From Lachnospiraceae bacterium UBA3643 (lineage in GTDB: Bacteria; Bacillota; Clostridia; Lachnospirales; Lachnospiraceae), in assembly GCA_002373855.1 (NCBI GenBank), contig DFKO01000235.1, forward strand, positions 1 through 13,531: 13,531 nucleotides of DNA. The letters are read 5' to 3'. Every line of letters starts with the position of its first letter. The first letter of the stretch is position 1. Position numbers and translations under genes: made by a program. Below are positions 1-6,878 of the stretch, one piece after another. Under the pieces are notes generated by a model, which did no database searches, was not told the origin of the DNA, and was given only the letters and a program-made list of their open reading frames with translations.

Positions 1-1002
1 ACGGGTGCAGGTAAATCCGTATGTATAAATACTCTGATAATGGGTATTTTGTATAAGGCTCATCCCGATGATGTAAAGCTCATAATGATCGATCCCAAGG
101 TAGTAGAGCTCTCCGTATATAACGGTATACCACATCTACTCCTGCCCGTTGTCACTGACCCTAAAAAGGCCAGTGCATCCCTTCAATGGGCAGTTAATGA
201 GATGACAAACAGATATAATAAGTTTGCCCAGGCTCAGGTCAGAGACCTGAAAGGCTTTAACAAATATGTTGAGGACAATAAAGACGTCCCGGATATTCCG
301 GAAAAGATGCCTCAGATTGTTGTCATAGTAGATGAGCTTGCAGACCTTATGATGGTGGCTTCAAAAGAAGTTGAGGAGTCAATATGCCGTCTGGCCCAGC
401 TTGCAAGAGCGGCAGGTATACATCTTATCATTGCAACACAGAGGCCTTCGGTAGATGTAATCACCGGACTCATCAAGGCTAATATGCCGAGCCGTGTGGC
501 CTTCAGGGTTTCATCCGGTATTGATTCGAGAACCATTCTTGATACAACAGGTGCCGAGAGACTTATCGGTAAAGGTGATATGCTTTTCTTCCCTCAGGGA
601 TATACAAAGCCCCTTCGTGTACAGGGTGCATTTGTATCCGATGATGAAGTAAAGAATGTTGTCGAATTCCTGAAAAATAATAATGAATATGACAGCTCAT
701 CGGATGCTGAATCTGAAATAGCATCAATAGCCAAGGGAGCGCCTTCAGGAGGCAATTCAAAAGCAGATGATGGCGGAAGCGATGTTGATGAATATTTCAA
801 GGAAGCCAGCCGTTTTGTAGTAGAGAAAGGCTCTGCATCAAGCGGAATGCTCCAGCGTATGTACAGAATAGGCTTTAACAGGGCTGCCAGGATGATAGAT
901 CAGATGCAGGAGTATGGTATCGTCAGCGGTGAGCAGGGTACAAAACCCAGAAATGTCCTGGTAAGCAAAGAACAGCTTGAGGAAATATTAAAGGATTTAT
1001 AA
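1..1002 (+). CDS. ftsK: DNA translocase FtsK/SpoIIIE, C-terminal part (5' end outside window)
   Basis: This is the last 333 residues of an FtsK/SpoIIIE-type hexameric dsDNA motor, which pumps chromosomal DNA through the division or sporulation septum. The frame is open from base 1, and the window starts inside the Walker A loop (TGAGKSV, residues 1-7 of the fragment), so the ATG at base 40 is internal and not the start. Walker B lies in [11 protein letters not shown] (DE at about residues 111-112), followed by the family motif [12 protein letters not shown] (about 145-156). An acidic, Ser/Gly-rich linker (about 224-256) leads to the C-terminal gamma winged helix (about 259-333, with [18 protein letters not shown]), which in this family reads polar DNA sequences. 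The N-terminal membrane domain lies outside the window. FtsK and SpoIIIE cannot be separated from this part alone. The next gene, fhs, starts 18 bases after the stop. Confidence 0.96.
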   Translation, partial: TGAGKSVCINTLIMGILYKAHPDDVKLIMIDPKVVELSVYNGIPHLLLPVVTDPKKASASLQWAVNEMTNRYNKFAQAQVRDLKGFNKYVEDNKDVPDIPEKMPQIVVIVDELADLMMVASKEVEESICRLAQLARAAGIHLIIATQRPSVDVITGLIKANMPSRVAFRVSSGIDSRTILDTTGAERLIGKGDMLFFPQGYTKPLRVQGAFVSDDEVKNVVEFLKNNNEYDSSSDAESEIASIAKGAPSGGNSKADDGGSDVDEYFKEASRFVVEKGSASSGMLQRMYRIGFNRAARMIDQMQEYGIVSGEQGTKPRNVLVSKEQLEEILKDL

Positions 1003-1008
1003 ATATTT

Positions 1009-1014
1009 AAGGAG
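1009..1014 (+). promoter_or_regulatory. Shine-Dalgarno site of fhs
   Basis: AAGGAG lies 6 bases before the fhs ATG, in the only 18 bases between the ftsK stop and fhs. No promoter or terminator fits in this gap, which suggests fhs is read from the ftsK transcript or from a promoter inside ftsK. Confidence 0.8.
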
Positions 1015-1020
1015 AGAGAA

Positions 1021-2691
1021 ATGAAGACAGACATTGAGATTGCAAGGGAAGCGGTGCTGAAGCCCATTAAGGATGTGGCCGCATCAGTCGGTATCAGCGA
1101 GGACGACCTTGAACTTTACGGTAAGTACAAGGCTAAACTTTCTGATTCATATCTTAAAAGTCTTGAATCACGAAAAAACGGCAAACTGATACTTGTAACA
1201 GCTATTAATCCCACTCCGGCAGGAGAAGGAAAGACTACTACAAGTGTAGGCCTCGTAGACGGATTTAAGCGGACAGGCAGAAAAGCCATGCTTGCACTCA
1301 GAGAGCCCTCGCTCGGCCCCTGCTTTGGAGTAAAGGGTGGCGCTGCAGGTGGCGGATACGCCCAGGTTGTACCTATGGATGAGATCAATCTTCATTTTAC
1401 AGGTGATTTTCATGCCATTACCAGTGCCAATAACCTTTTGGCAGCAATCCTTGATAACCATATTCAGCAGGGTAATGAATTAAATATTGATTCACGTCAG
1501 ATCACATGGAAGAGATGTCTCGATATGAATGACAGAGTACTCCGTAATGTTGTAGTAGGTCTTGGCAGCAAGACAGACGGATTTGTGAGAGAGGACCATT
1601 TCTGCATCACCGTAGCATCAGAGATCATGGCTATTCTCTGTCTTGCAAGTGACATGAAGGATTTAAAAGAAAGACTCAGCCGTATAATCGTTGCATACAA
1701 TTATGCAGGAGAGCCTGTGACAGCAGGTCAGTTAAATGCTGTAGGCGCCATGGCAGCACTCCTTAAAGATGCCATAAAGCCTAATCTGGTACAGACTCTG
1801 GAGCACTCGCCTGTGCTTATCCACGGCGGCCCTTTTGCAAATATCGCCCACGGATGCAACTCTGTAATTGCTACAAAGGCAGCTCTTAAGATGGCTGATT
1901 ACTGCATTACAGAGGCGGGATTTGGCGCAGATCTCGGTGCCGAAAAGTTTTTTGACATTAAATGCCGAAAAGCCGGTCTTAAGCCTGACTGCGTTGTACT
2001 GGTGGCTACTGTGAGAGCCCTTAAATATAACGGCGGTGTAGCCAAAGAAGATTTAAAGACACCTGATGTGGAGGCTCTTAAAAAAGGAGCATGCAATCTC
2101 TTAAGACATATTGAAAATATACAGAAATACAATCTACCTGTTGTTGTAGCCATAAATTCATTTGTATCAGACTCAAAGGAAGAGCTTGATACCCTTGAGG
2201 CTATAGTCAGAGAGGCCGGCGCCGAGTATTCCATATCTGATGTATGGGCAAAGGGCGGAGAAGGTGCCATGGACCTTGCCGATAAAATCGCTGCAATTGT
2301 CGATGGCAGGGAATCTCAGTTTAAGGTTCTCTATGAAGATACTCTTGGCATTAAAGAAAAGATTGAATCGATTGCCACAAATATTTATGGCGCAGGCAAA
2401 GTGGTATACAGCAGCAAGGCAGGTACTGTCATTGACAATCTGACAAAACTCGGATTTTCAGATCTGCCTGTATGTATGGCCAAAACCCAGTATTCGCTTT
2501 CGGATAATCCAAAACTTCTTGGATCTCCAAAGGGATTTGATCTTGAGATCAGGGATGTATATATTTCAAACGGTGCAGGCTTTATAGTAGTCCTGACCGG
2601 AGATATCATGACCATGCCGGGACTTCCGAAAAAACCTGCTGCATTCTCAATTGATGTTGATGATGACGGAAACATTACAGGACTGTTTTAA
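1021..2691 (+). CDS. fhs: Formate--tetrahydrofolate ligase
   Basis: A complete 556-residue cytoplasmic enzyme, the normal length for the family. It makes 10-formyl-THF from formate, THF and ATP, the entry of formate into the one-carbon pool (purines, fMet-tRNA and, in acetogens, the methyl branch of the Wood-Ljungdahl pathway). The ATP loop is [10 protein letters not shown] (residues 65-74). Both family signatures are present: [11 protein letters not shown] (103-113) and [12 protein letters not shown] (328-339). The ATG at 1021 has a strong AAGGAG site 6 bases upstream, and MKTDIEIAR is a typical N-terminus. folD follows 19 bases after the stop, so the two consecutive steps are probably co-expressed. 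No other acetogenesis gene is visible here, so an acetogenic role cannot be claimed. No broken or missing motif was seen. Confidence 0.98.
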   Translation: MKTDIEIAREAVLKPIKDVAASVGISEDDLELYGKYKAKLSDSYLKSLESRKNGKLILVTAINPTPAGEGKTTTSVGLVDGFKRTGRKAMLALREPSLGPCFGVKGGAAGGGYAQVVPMDEINLHFTGDFHAITSANNLLAAILDNHIQQGNELNIDSRQITWKRCLDMNDRVLRNVVVGLGSKTDGFVREDHFCITVASEIMAILCLASDMKDLKERLSRIIVAYNYAGEPVTAGQLNAVGAMAALLKDAIKPNLVQTLEHSPVLIHGGPFANIAHGCNSVIATKAALKMADYCITEAGFGADLGAEKFFDIKCRKAGLKPDCVVLVATVRALKYNGGVAKEDLKTPDVEALKKGACNLLRHIENIQKYNLPVVVAINSFVSDSKEELDTLEAIVREAGAEYSISDVWAKGGEGAMDLADKIAAIVDGRESQFKVLYEDTLGIKEKIESIATNIYGAGKVVYSSKAGTVIDNLTKLGFSDLPVCMAKTQYSLSDNPKLLGSPKGFDLEIRDVYISNGAGFIVVLTGDIMTMPGLPKKPAAFSIDVDDDGNITGLF

Positions 2692-2711
2692 TGATAAAGG
2701 AGCATAAATAA
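2691..2711 (+). other. Six-codon ORF bridging fhs and folD (possible coupling element)
   Basis: An ATG overlaps the last base of the fhs stop (TAATG) and opens a six-codon frame (MIKEHK) whose TAA overlaps the first base of the folD ATG (again TAATG). AGGA lies 8 bases before the small ATG, and the folD AAGGAG site (2697-2702) lies inside it. This layout would suit termination-reinitiation coupling, but so short a frame can arise by chance. Its translation is not shown. Confidence 0.2.
2697..2702 (+). promoter_or_regulatory. Shine-Dalgarno site of folD
   Basis: AAGGAG lies 8 bases before the folD ATG at 2711 and fixes that start. It sits in the 19-base fhs-folD gap. Confidence 0.8.
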
Positions 2712-3550
2712 TGGCTAATATAATTGATGGAAAAGCAATATCACAGGCTATAAAAGATGAGGTAAAGGCAAAAGTTGCAGACCTTAACGGTAAAGGTATT
2801 TATCCCTGTCTGGCTGTCATCCTCGTCGGAAATGATCCAGCGTCTGCAGTTTATGTAGGCAATAAGAAAAAAGCCTGCGAATATACAGGTATCAAATCCG
2901 TATCATACGAACTTCCCGAGGAGACCACTCAGGAAGAACTCTTAAGTTTAATAGATAAGCTTAATAAAGATGATTCTGTAAACGGTATATTATGCCAGCT
3001 GCCTCTGCCCGGTCATATCGTTGAGGATGCGATAATCAGAGCAATCAGTCCCCTCAAGGATGTGGACGGATTTCATCCTGAAACTGTCGGAAAGATGGTA
3101 ATAGGCGAGAAGGGCTTTCTGCCATGTACTCCTGCCGGTGTGATCGAGTTGTTAAAGCGTTCAGGCGTAGATATAAACGGTAAAGAATGTGTGGTAGTAG
3201 GCAGGAGCAATATTGTGGGCAAGCCCATGTCCATACTTCTCCTTCGTGAGAACGGCACTGTTACCACATGCCATTCAAGGACAAAAAATCTTAAGGAAGT
3301 ATGCAAGAGAGCGGATATCCTTGTGGTTGCCATTGGTAAACCAAAGTTTATAGATGATGAATATGTTAAGGAAGGAGCCACCGTTATAGATGTTGGTATA
3401 CACAGAGGCGCTGATAATAAGCTCTGCGGTGATGTGGACTATGATAAAGTCGCACCCGTAGCAGGTCTTATCACACCTGTTCCCGGCGGAGTAGGTCCCA
3501 TGACCATTGCCATGTTGTTGAAAAACTGTGCTGAATCTGTGACAGGCTGA
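2711..3550 (+). CDS. folD: Bifunctional methylene-THF dehydrogenase / methenyl-THF cyclohydrolase FolD
   Basis: A complete 279-residue cytoplasmic enzyme that interconverts 10-formyl-, 5,10-methenyl- and 5,10-methylene-THF with NAD(P), directly continuing the fhs reaction. Visible family features are the catalytic pair Y48 and K52 (in SAVYVGNKKKACE), the folate-binding QLPLP (96-100), KDVDGFHP (116-123), the Rossmann nucleotide site GRSNIVGKP (164-172) and the C-terminal PVPGGVGPMTIAML signature. Length is normal and no motif is lost. Because FolD has both activities, no separate cyclohydrolase (fchA) is needed for the two genes to form a complete formate-to-methylene-THF module. The start has an AAGGAG site 8 bases upstream. 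The next gene begins 5 bases after the stop, so they are very likely in one operon. Confidence 0.98.
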   Translation: MANIIDGKAISQAIKDEVKAKVADLNGKGIYPCLAVILVGNDPASAVYVGNKKKACEYTGIKSVSYELPEETTQEELLSLIDKLNKDDSVNGILCQLPLPGHIVEDAIIRAISPLKDVDGFHPETVGKMVIGEKGFLPCTPAGVIELLKRSGVDINGKECVVVGRSNIVGKPMSILLLRENGTVTTCHSRTKNLKEVCKRADILVVAIGKPKFIDDEYVKEGATVIDVGIHRGADNKLCGDVDYDKVAPVAGLITPVPGGVGPMTIAMLLKNCAESVTG

Positions 3551-3555
3551 TTATT

Positions 3556-5610
3556 ATGATTTGTCCTAATTGCGGTAATAAAATTGCAGATGACAAGCTG
3601 TTATGCGAAGTATGCGGTGCGGAGATCAATTTCGTGCCTGATTTTGAACCGGAGATAGAGCAGAGTATCAACGAATCTCTCTCCGATATATCCGATTATG
3701 TTGAGACTCCCGATTATTTTCCTGAGGGAGAGGAACCTGTATTTGGATATTATGATGAAAACGGCAACTTCGTAGAGACTCCCGGATATTTTGATGAAAA
3801 CGGCAACTTTGTTGAGCTCACCGGTTTTTATGATGAGTTTGGTAATTTTATAGAGACCATCCCTGTCGTAGATGAAAACGGAAATGAAGTTTACGTACCC
3901 GGATATTTTGACGAAAACGGTGAGCCTGTATTTTTTGATCCTTATGACGGCGGAGAATACCGGGATTTTGCCGAGGCTCCGGCAGCGCCGGCACCAAAAT
4001 CAGAAAAAAAGATGACGGAGATATCAAGGAGAGAGAAGAAAAAACCTGAACCTCCAAAGTCAAAGGCAAAGCCTTCAAAACCTGTTTCCGCTTTGGGAAA
4101 ACATAAAAACAAACCTGCAAATAAAGATAAACATGTTGATACAGTTGCTCTTGCGGGTATCAGTGCACCTGAAGGAGGACCTAAGGTAGTACGCAATCTC
4201 TCGGATTCCCTTTATGATGAGATGTATGCCGATTCTACGCTTACCGAGTTTGACAGTGAATATGAGATAGATCCCTTTGATGATTTTGCTTATGAAAGTT
4301 ATTACATAAAGAAATTCTGTAATTTTGTAATACACAGTAAGGCAAAATGGTTCATATTGGCCGCTGTTGTGCTCCTTGTATTTGGTATATACAAGATAGC
4401 GGGATCAATCTCCGAGAGAATATATCAGAGCAGTTCGTATGAATATCAGACAAAACTCGCGGATGAGGCTGCCGCAAGAGGCGATTATCAGGCTGCCATA
4501 GAATATATGGAAAAAGCCCTGACTTTAAATTCCCAGAGCGGAGCCCTTAAATACAAGCTGTCACAGTATTATTTCAATGTTGGCGATGATGATGATGCAC
4601 TGCTTATGCTGTGGGAGATCATAAACCTTAATGACGGTAATGCGGCCATAGCATACAATGATATGGTTAATTATTATGTGACGACCGGCAATTATGAGAT
4701 GGCGGCCGAAGTATTAAATAACTGTTATATTGATACGGTTAAAGAACAGTTTATTGATTATATGGCAGAAGCTCCTGAGTTTTCTCTTGACGACGGAGTA
4801 TATGAAGATGAGCAGATGCTTTATTTATCAAGTAATATAAAGGGTACCATATATTACAACATGAATGGTGCCGACGCTACCACAGAGGATGAAGTATATC
4901 AGGCACCTATTAAGTTAGAGAGAGGTATCATTAAGATATCGGCACTCTTTGTGAATGATTACGGCATAAAGAGTGAAGTGGTTCACAGGACATTTACTAT
5001 CGATAACAGTGTACCTAATCCTCCGATTGTTATGACAGAGGGTGGCGACTATGAAGAGCCGGAACTTATTGAAGTTGATGTACAGGCATATACGGATGTT
5101 TATTACACCCTTGACGGTACGGTGCCAAATATGAACAGTGCCCTGTATCTGTCGCCCATACCCATGCCTATCGGCTCAAGCACAGTTGTATTTATTGCAT
5201 ACAGCCAGGAGGGTATACCGGGACCTGTTACAGAAGTTTCGTATAACCTGACCGTAGATACACCTCTTAATGTAGACGGTGTTATCGGACAGCTTTATGC
5301 ATATAATAAAAACTCGGGCAGAGCAGTTGATTACAACGGTCTGATTCCGGGCGGAAACAATTATACATACTCTGTATCACAGGCAATAAAAATTAATGAT
5401 CATATTTATTATATTTTTGTCGAGTATCTGAAAGACATGTTTGGTAACCAGACCAAGACCAACAACCTGTTCCTGGTTGATACGGGAGACGGTACCATCC
5501 TGCTTTCATCCCTTGATACCATGGGCAATATCATACCGGGTGCTGCAATTGATCCGGCCCTTTTGGTACAGATACCTGACGCACCTGAAGAAAATAATAC
5601 AGATAACTAA
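3556..5610 (+). CDS. Zinc-ribbon / single-pass membrane protein with tandem repeats, TPRs and CHB_HEX-like domains; function unknown
   Basis: 684 residues; I recognise the architecture but not a function. In order: a four-cysteine zinc ribbon (C3, C6, C17, C20); an acidic stretch; five exact-period 13-residue repeats around YFDENGNFVETPG (aspartates at 67, 80, 93, 106 and 119) after one degenerate copy (about 49-66); a Pro/Lys-rich linker (about 141-191); a second acidic stretch; one membrane helix (about 265-279, preceded by HSKAK); two to three TPR units (about 297-396); two chitobiase/hexosaminidase C-terminal-like beta domains (about 405-483 with IYYNMNG at 432, and 486-567 with YYTLDG at 516); and an unassigned C-terminal domain (about 568-684). 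The positive-inside rule puts the ribbon in the cytoplasm and the TPR/beta part outside. There is no signal peptide. The start is 5 bases after the folD stop with only a weak AGG site, suggesting coupling. It may be an envelope sensor or scaffold (inference). Confidence 0.9.
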   Translation: MICPNCGNKIADDKLLCEVCGAEINFVPDFEPEIEQSINESLSDISDYVETPDYFPEGEEPVFGYYDENGNFVETPGYFDENGNFVELTGFYDEFGNFIETIPVVDENGNEVYVPGYFDENGEPVFFDPYDGGEYRDFAEAPAAPAPKSEKKMTEISRREKKKPEPPKSKAKPSKPVSALGKHKNKPANKDKHVDTVALAGISAPEGGPKVVRNLSDSLYDEMYADSTLTEFDSEYEIDPFDDFAYESYYIKKFCNFVIHSKAKWFILAAVVLLVFGIYKIAGSISERIYQSSSYEYQTKLADEAAARGDYQAAIEYMEKALTLNSQSGALKYKLSQYYFNVGDDDDALLMLWEIINLNDGNAAIAYNDMVNYYVTTGNYEMAAEVLNNCYIDTVKEQFIDYMAEAPEFSLDDGVYEDEQMLYLSSNIKGTIYYNMNGADATTEDEVYQAPIKLERGIIKISALFVNDYGIKSEVVHRTFTIDNSVPNPPIVMTEGGDYEEPELIEVDVQAYTDVYYTLDGTVPNMNSALYLSPIPMPIGSSTVVFIAYSQEGIPGPVTEVSYNLTVDTPLNVDGVIGQLYAYNKNSGRAVDYNGLIPGGNNYTYSVSQAIKINDHIYYIFVEYLKDMFGNQTKTNNLFLVDTGDGTILLSSLDTMGNIIPGAAIDPALLVQIPDAPEENNTDN
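3700..3948 (+). repeat. In-frame 39-bp tandem repeats (five regular copies plus one degenerate)
   Basis: Copies begin at 3754, 3793, 3832, 3871 and 3910, each exactly 39 bases apart and coding for D-E-N-G-N-F-V-E-T-P-G-Y-F-like units. The first two share the 17-base core GATGAAAACGGCAACTT without change, and later copies diverge more. A degenerate copy at 3700-3753 keeps VETP-YF and EPVF but lost regular spacing. The repeats lie in the segment predicted to be cytoplasmic, between the zinc ribbon and the Lys-rich linker. Confidence 0.9.
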
Positions 5611-5617
5611 ATTTCCC

Positions 5618-5625
5618 GGAGGGGG
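5618..5625 (+). promoter_or_regulatory. Strong Shine-Dalgarno site of the second zinc-ribbon gene
   Basis: GGAGGGGG lies 9 bases before the ATG at 5635. It is much stronger than the AGG available to the zinc-ribbon gene before it, so the two may be translated at different rates. Confidence 0.7.
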
Positions 5626-5634
5626 TAAATAATT

Positions 5635-6399
5635 ATGGCATGGTGTCCTAATTGTAAAAATGAATTTGTTGAAGGAATAAAAATCTGTCCAAAATGCGAT
5701 GTGCCGCTTGTGGATGCTCTTGATGAGAAGGGTAATCCCGTGTCAGAGGAGACAGGTGATGATTTTGACTCTGACAGCTTTAATGCAGCCCTTGATAATG
5801 CGTTTGGCGATATGGAGCCCGAAGAATCCTTAACAGAAAATATTAATGAGATAGATATTATAAAAAACAGGACTATATCAAGCAAGGAACATGCAAAGAT
5901 AGCTTCATACAATAAAGGCCCTTCTGTTTATCAAAAGACAAGTGAGAGAGCGGAGGAGATGAAGTCATCTGCATTTTCCCTTATCATCGTCGGCTTTGCG
6001 GGTCTTATATGTATGGTGCTTCTCTTTTTTGAGATCATCCCGATAAAGTTAAATACATTCAGTCATTATACCATTCCTCTTGTTATGGGAGTGATATTTA
6101 TCATACTGATCATCGCAGGCTTTTTATCTATCAAGTCATTTAAAAACCTCAAGAAAGATGCAGGAGATGAAGACAGATTGGAAAAAGAGATCGAGGACTG
6201 GTACAAGACAAGTCTGACAAAAGATTATATAGAAAAAAATCTTCCTGTTAACAGTGATGAATCGGAAGAAGAGAAATATTTCACCAGATATGCCAAGATA
6301 AATGCCCTGCTTAAAGGCAAGTTTATGAATCTTGACCCTCTGTTTTCGGATCATATTGTTGAGGATATTTATCATTACCTTTATGAGAGCGATGACTGA
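5635..6399 (+). CDS. Small zinc-ribbon membrane protein with two helices; function unknown
   Basis: 254 residues, not assignable to a named family from sequence alone. It starts with a zinc ribbon (C4, C7, C18, C21; MAWCPNCKNEF then ICPKC) of the same CxxC-x10-CxxC spacing as the preceding protein. A DEKGNPV motif near residue 30 resembles that protein's DENGN repeat. An acidic linker leads to two hydrophobic helices (about 113-132 and 146-166), then a charged cytoplasmic tail (about 167-254) with predicted helix-forming stretches and an acidic end. N and C termini are both expected in the cytoplasm. The start has a strong GGAGGGGG site. The stop overlaps the rlmH ATG (TGATG), so translation is probably coupled. 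Possible roles include a membrane partner of the upstream protein, but that is inference from adjacency only. Confidence 0.88.
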   Translation: MAWCPNCKNEFVEGIKICPKCDVPLVDALDEKGNPVSEETGDDFDSDSFNAALDNAFGDMEPEESLTENINEIDIIKNRTISSKEHAKIASYNKGPSVYQKTSERAEEMKSSAFSLIIVGFAGLICMVLLFFEIIPIKLNTFSHYTIPLVMGVIFIILIIAGFLSIKSFKNLKKDAGDEDRLEKEIEDWYKTSLTKDYIEKNLPVNSDESEEEKYFTRYAKINALLKGKFMNLDPLFSDHIVEDIYHYLYESDD

Positions 6400-6878
6400 T
6401 GCGTATTGATATTATCTGTGTCGGAAGGATAAAAGAAAGATTTTTTACGGATGCGATAGATGAATATTCAAAGAGACTCTCGAGATATGTGAATCTTAAT
6501 ATCTTTGAAGTAAAGGATGAGAAAACTCCCGAAAACGCATCTGAAAAAGAGGTATCCATAATCCTCTCAAAAGAAGCAGAGCGGATATTAAAATACATAA
6601 ATGAGGATGCTGCATTAGTCCCTCTTTGTATTGAGGGCAGTCAGGTGACAAGCGAAGGCTTTGCCGATTTTTTTACAAAACAGGAAAACGCCTCGGTAAG
6701 CCATATCCAGTTTATGATCGGAGGTTCCCTCGGACTTCATGATGATATTAAAAAGCTCGGAAGTACGAAACTGTCATTTTCCAAGATGACATTTCCCCAT
6801 CAGCTGATGAGAGTCATACTCCTCGAGCAGATATACAGAGCTTACAGGATTAAAAACAATGAGCCTTATCATAAGTGA
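6399..6878 (+). CDS. rlmH: 23S rRNA (pseudouridine-1915-N3)-methyltransferase RlmH
   Basis: A complete 159-residue SPOUT-class methyltransferase, normal length. RlmH uses SAM to methylate pseudouridine 1915 in helix 69 of 23S rRNA on assembled 70S ribosomes. The N-terminus MRIDIICVGRIKE, the SAM-knot motif IGGSLG (about 107-112), LSFSKMTFPHQ (about 125-135) and the C-terminal LEQIYRAYRI..EPYHK are all family hallmarks; the final YHK tail is conserved. The ATG shares one base with the stop of the preceding zinc-ribbon gene, and there is no separate Shine-Dalgarno gap, so it is likely translated by coupling. Its TGA ends directly against the TGA of the convergent rsmF-like gene, leaving no space for a terminator. 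Confidence 0.98.
   Translation: MRIDIICVGRIKERFFTDAIDEYSKRLSRYVNLNIFEVKDEKTPENASEKEVSIILSKEAERILKYINEDAALVPLCIEGSQVTSEGFADFFTKQENASVSHIQFMIGGSLGLHDDIKKLGSTKLSFSKMTFPHQLMRVILLEQIYRAYRIKNNEPYHK

Noticed and set aside
234..250. A 7-bp perfect inverted repeat (TCAGGTC-AGA-GACCTGA) inside ftsK
   Set aside because: It encodes the conserved QVRDLKG-type stretch of the FtsK motor and has no U-run or intergenic setting, so it is best explained by coding sequence.
1003..1020. Possible folate-responsive riboswitch or promoter ahead of fhs
   Set aside because: Only 18 bases lie between ftsK and fhs and a ribosome site fills them; no room for a structured leader.
1899..2270. Long open frame antisense to fhs (123 codons)
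   Set aside because: It mirrors a strongly conserved fhs coding region, has no ribosome site and gives a low-complexity Ser/Ala/Pro-rich product unlike a real protein.
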